Shown here one piece after another: positions 63,371 to 64,000 of a DNA stretch of 64,000 bases. Location: positions 21,954 to 85,953 of the forward strand of contig JAFYYG010000052.1 of assembly GCA_017557625.1 (NCBI GenBank), given 5' to 3'. This stretch comes from Muribaculaceae bacterium. GTDB taxonomy: Bacteria > Bacteroidota > Bacteroidia > Bacteroidales > Muribaculaceae. The notes below the pieces were generated by a model. The model did no database searches and was not told the DNA's origin. It was given only the letters and a program-made list of their open reading frames with translations. Both the position numbers and the translations under genes were made by a program. Numbering within the stretch: the stretch's first letter is position 1; each line of letters opens with the position of its first letter.

Positions 63371-63747
63371 GTTAATTGCTATGGTAGGTAAATAGAAGTT
63401 CTCGAATAATTCACGATTAATTCCACGAGAATTAGCGGAGGAAAAATGTTCTCCGTTGAATTATCCGCGAATGTCCGTGAATTTGTCCGAGAATTGATTG
63501 TTGAGGTTAATTGCGTGAGAAATAAATGAAAGTTCTCGAATAATTCATGTTTAATTCCACGAAAATTATCGGAGAAAAAATGTCCTTTGTTGAATTATCC
63601 GCGAATGTCCGTGAATATGTCCGAGAATTGTTTGTTGAGGTTAATTGCGTGAGAAATAAATGAAAATTCTCGAATAATTCATGGTTAATTCCACGAAAAT
63701 TATCGGAGGAAAAATGTCCTTTGTTGAATTCTCCGCGAATGTCTGCG
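63371..63747. repeat. 2.8 tandem copies of a ~134-bp spacer repeat
   Basis: Units start GTTAATTGC at 63371, 63506 and 63640 (periods 135 and 134 bp). The second and third copies are nearly identical; the first is more diverged. Each contains TTCTCGAATAATTCA, TTAATTCCACGA, ATCCGCGAATGTCCGTGAAT and TCCGAGAATTG, themselves rich in AATTC/GAATT palindromes. No reading frame. An inverted, diverged copy lies at 4431-4563. Confidence 0.9.
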
Positions 63748-63872
63748 TCTGCAAAAAACAGCAGTCATTACTCCTTTCACCTTAAGCCTACCTCTACCCC
63801 TACCCCTAACAAGTGCGGAGCATTATTTTTATCCTATCAGTTTGTGGATTTGTTGAAAAAATCGCACTTTTC
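63748..63872. other. spacer with CTACCCCTACCCCTAAC words
   Basis: Short C-rich word repeat (63787-63810: CTACCTCTACCCCTACCCCT), no gene. It precedes a plus-strand promoter. Confidence 0.4.
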
Positions 63873-63903
63873 TTGTATATATTAGTTATTGTGTATATAT
63901 TTG
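63873..63903 (+). promoter_or_regulatory. promoter reading out of the right edge
   Basis: TTG (63873-63875), 20-nt spacer, TATATTTG (63896-63903). A start site near 63910 would give an ~85-nt leader containing a short frame (ATG at 63923, MTKIKHLE-stop). Confidence 0.65.
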
Positions 63904-63992
63904 CACCTTTGTTTATATTATAATGACAAAAATTAAACATCTTGAATAAATAAAAGACTTAACTAATATTTGTTTAACTAATTTTTTTCCGA

Positions 63993-64000
63993 ATGAAAAA
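63993..64000 (+). CDS. start of a gene cut by the window edge
   Basis: ATGAAAAA follows a T-rich leader 83 bp after a good promoter, so it probably begins an MKK... signal-peptide protein. Only two codons are visible; identity unknown. Confidence 0.4.

Noticed and set aside
63371-63747. CRISPR array or phage repeat
   Set aside because: Units of ~134 bp are directly adjacent and similar throughout, with no unique spacers.

Overview
The window looks like a chromosomal segment of a gut-type Bacteroidales (phylum Bacteroidota). Muribaculaceae or a Prevotella-like relative is my guess, but the family cannot be fixed by eye. The evidence is: many promoters of the Bacteroidota form TTTG/TTG-N19-22-TAnnTTTG; type IX secretion (T9SS) sorting tails plus a porQ gene; a sufBCDS operon; a DUF4492-cydA-cydB cluster; a fimbrillin/FISUMP-like lipoprotein; and a porQ/cmk/ispH neighbourhood. 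I see no prophage, insertion sequence, CRISPR array or rRNA operon.

Layout. 0-11 kb: tRNA-Glu, a very large T9SS cargo (carbohydrate-binding modules around a DUF4886 domain), a TPR-membrane-HTH regulator (DUF6377), gyrB, and a secreted FecR-like/SUMF1 protein. 11-17 kb: the sufBCDS iron-sulfur operon with a MESH1-like (p)ppGpp hydrolase candidate 1 bp downstream. 17-20 kb: a carboxypeptidase-regulatory-domain protein, tRNA-Leu(CAG), and a tandem pair of DUF2059-like proteins. 20-26 kb plus 31.7-33.0 kb: an arginine/ornithine catabolic set (arginine deiminase, ornithine carbamoyltransferase, carbamate kinase, P5C dehydrogenase, ornithine aminotransferase). It gives one route from arginine to ATP and another from arginine to glutamate. 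26.7-29.4 kb: an SPFH/SHOCT protein, a four-TM protein and a zinc-ribbon membrane protein, resembling the Bacillus YdjGHI module but with no PspA gene. 33-41 kb: phoH, ubiE/menG, pfkA and DUF4492-cydAB (menaquinone synthesis next to a menaquinol oxidase), with two AT-rich accessory genes (GxxExxY and a four-helix-bundle protein) each sitting between perfect inverted repeats. 41-52 kb: surface proteins, porQ, two stand-alone TonB C-terminal-domain proteins, an acyltransferase, and an orphan Wzc-like tyrosine kinase. 52-64 kb: cmk, ispH, three tandem GYF_2 membrane proteins, an MBL hydrolase, an RsmI-like methyltransferase and a dockerin-tailed M6 protease.

The most unusual signal is between the genes. 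Many spacers are made of short repeated words (TCTAGA; GCATTATGCAT; TTTAGAGTT; AACTTGTTAACT; ATCTGAYATCTGAC; AATCGA). The words tend to run one way after a stop codon and as the reverse complement before the next start, so spacers become imperfect or perfect inverted repeats. The two accessory genes lie exactly between such arms. A separate ~134-bp spacer repeat occurs as 2.8 tandem copies near the right edge and as a diverged inverted copy near the left edge.
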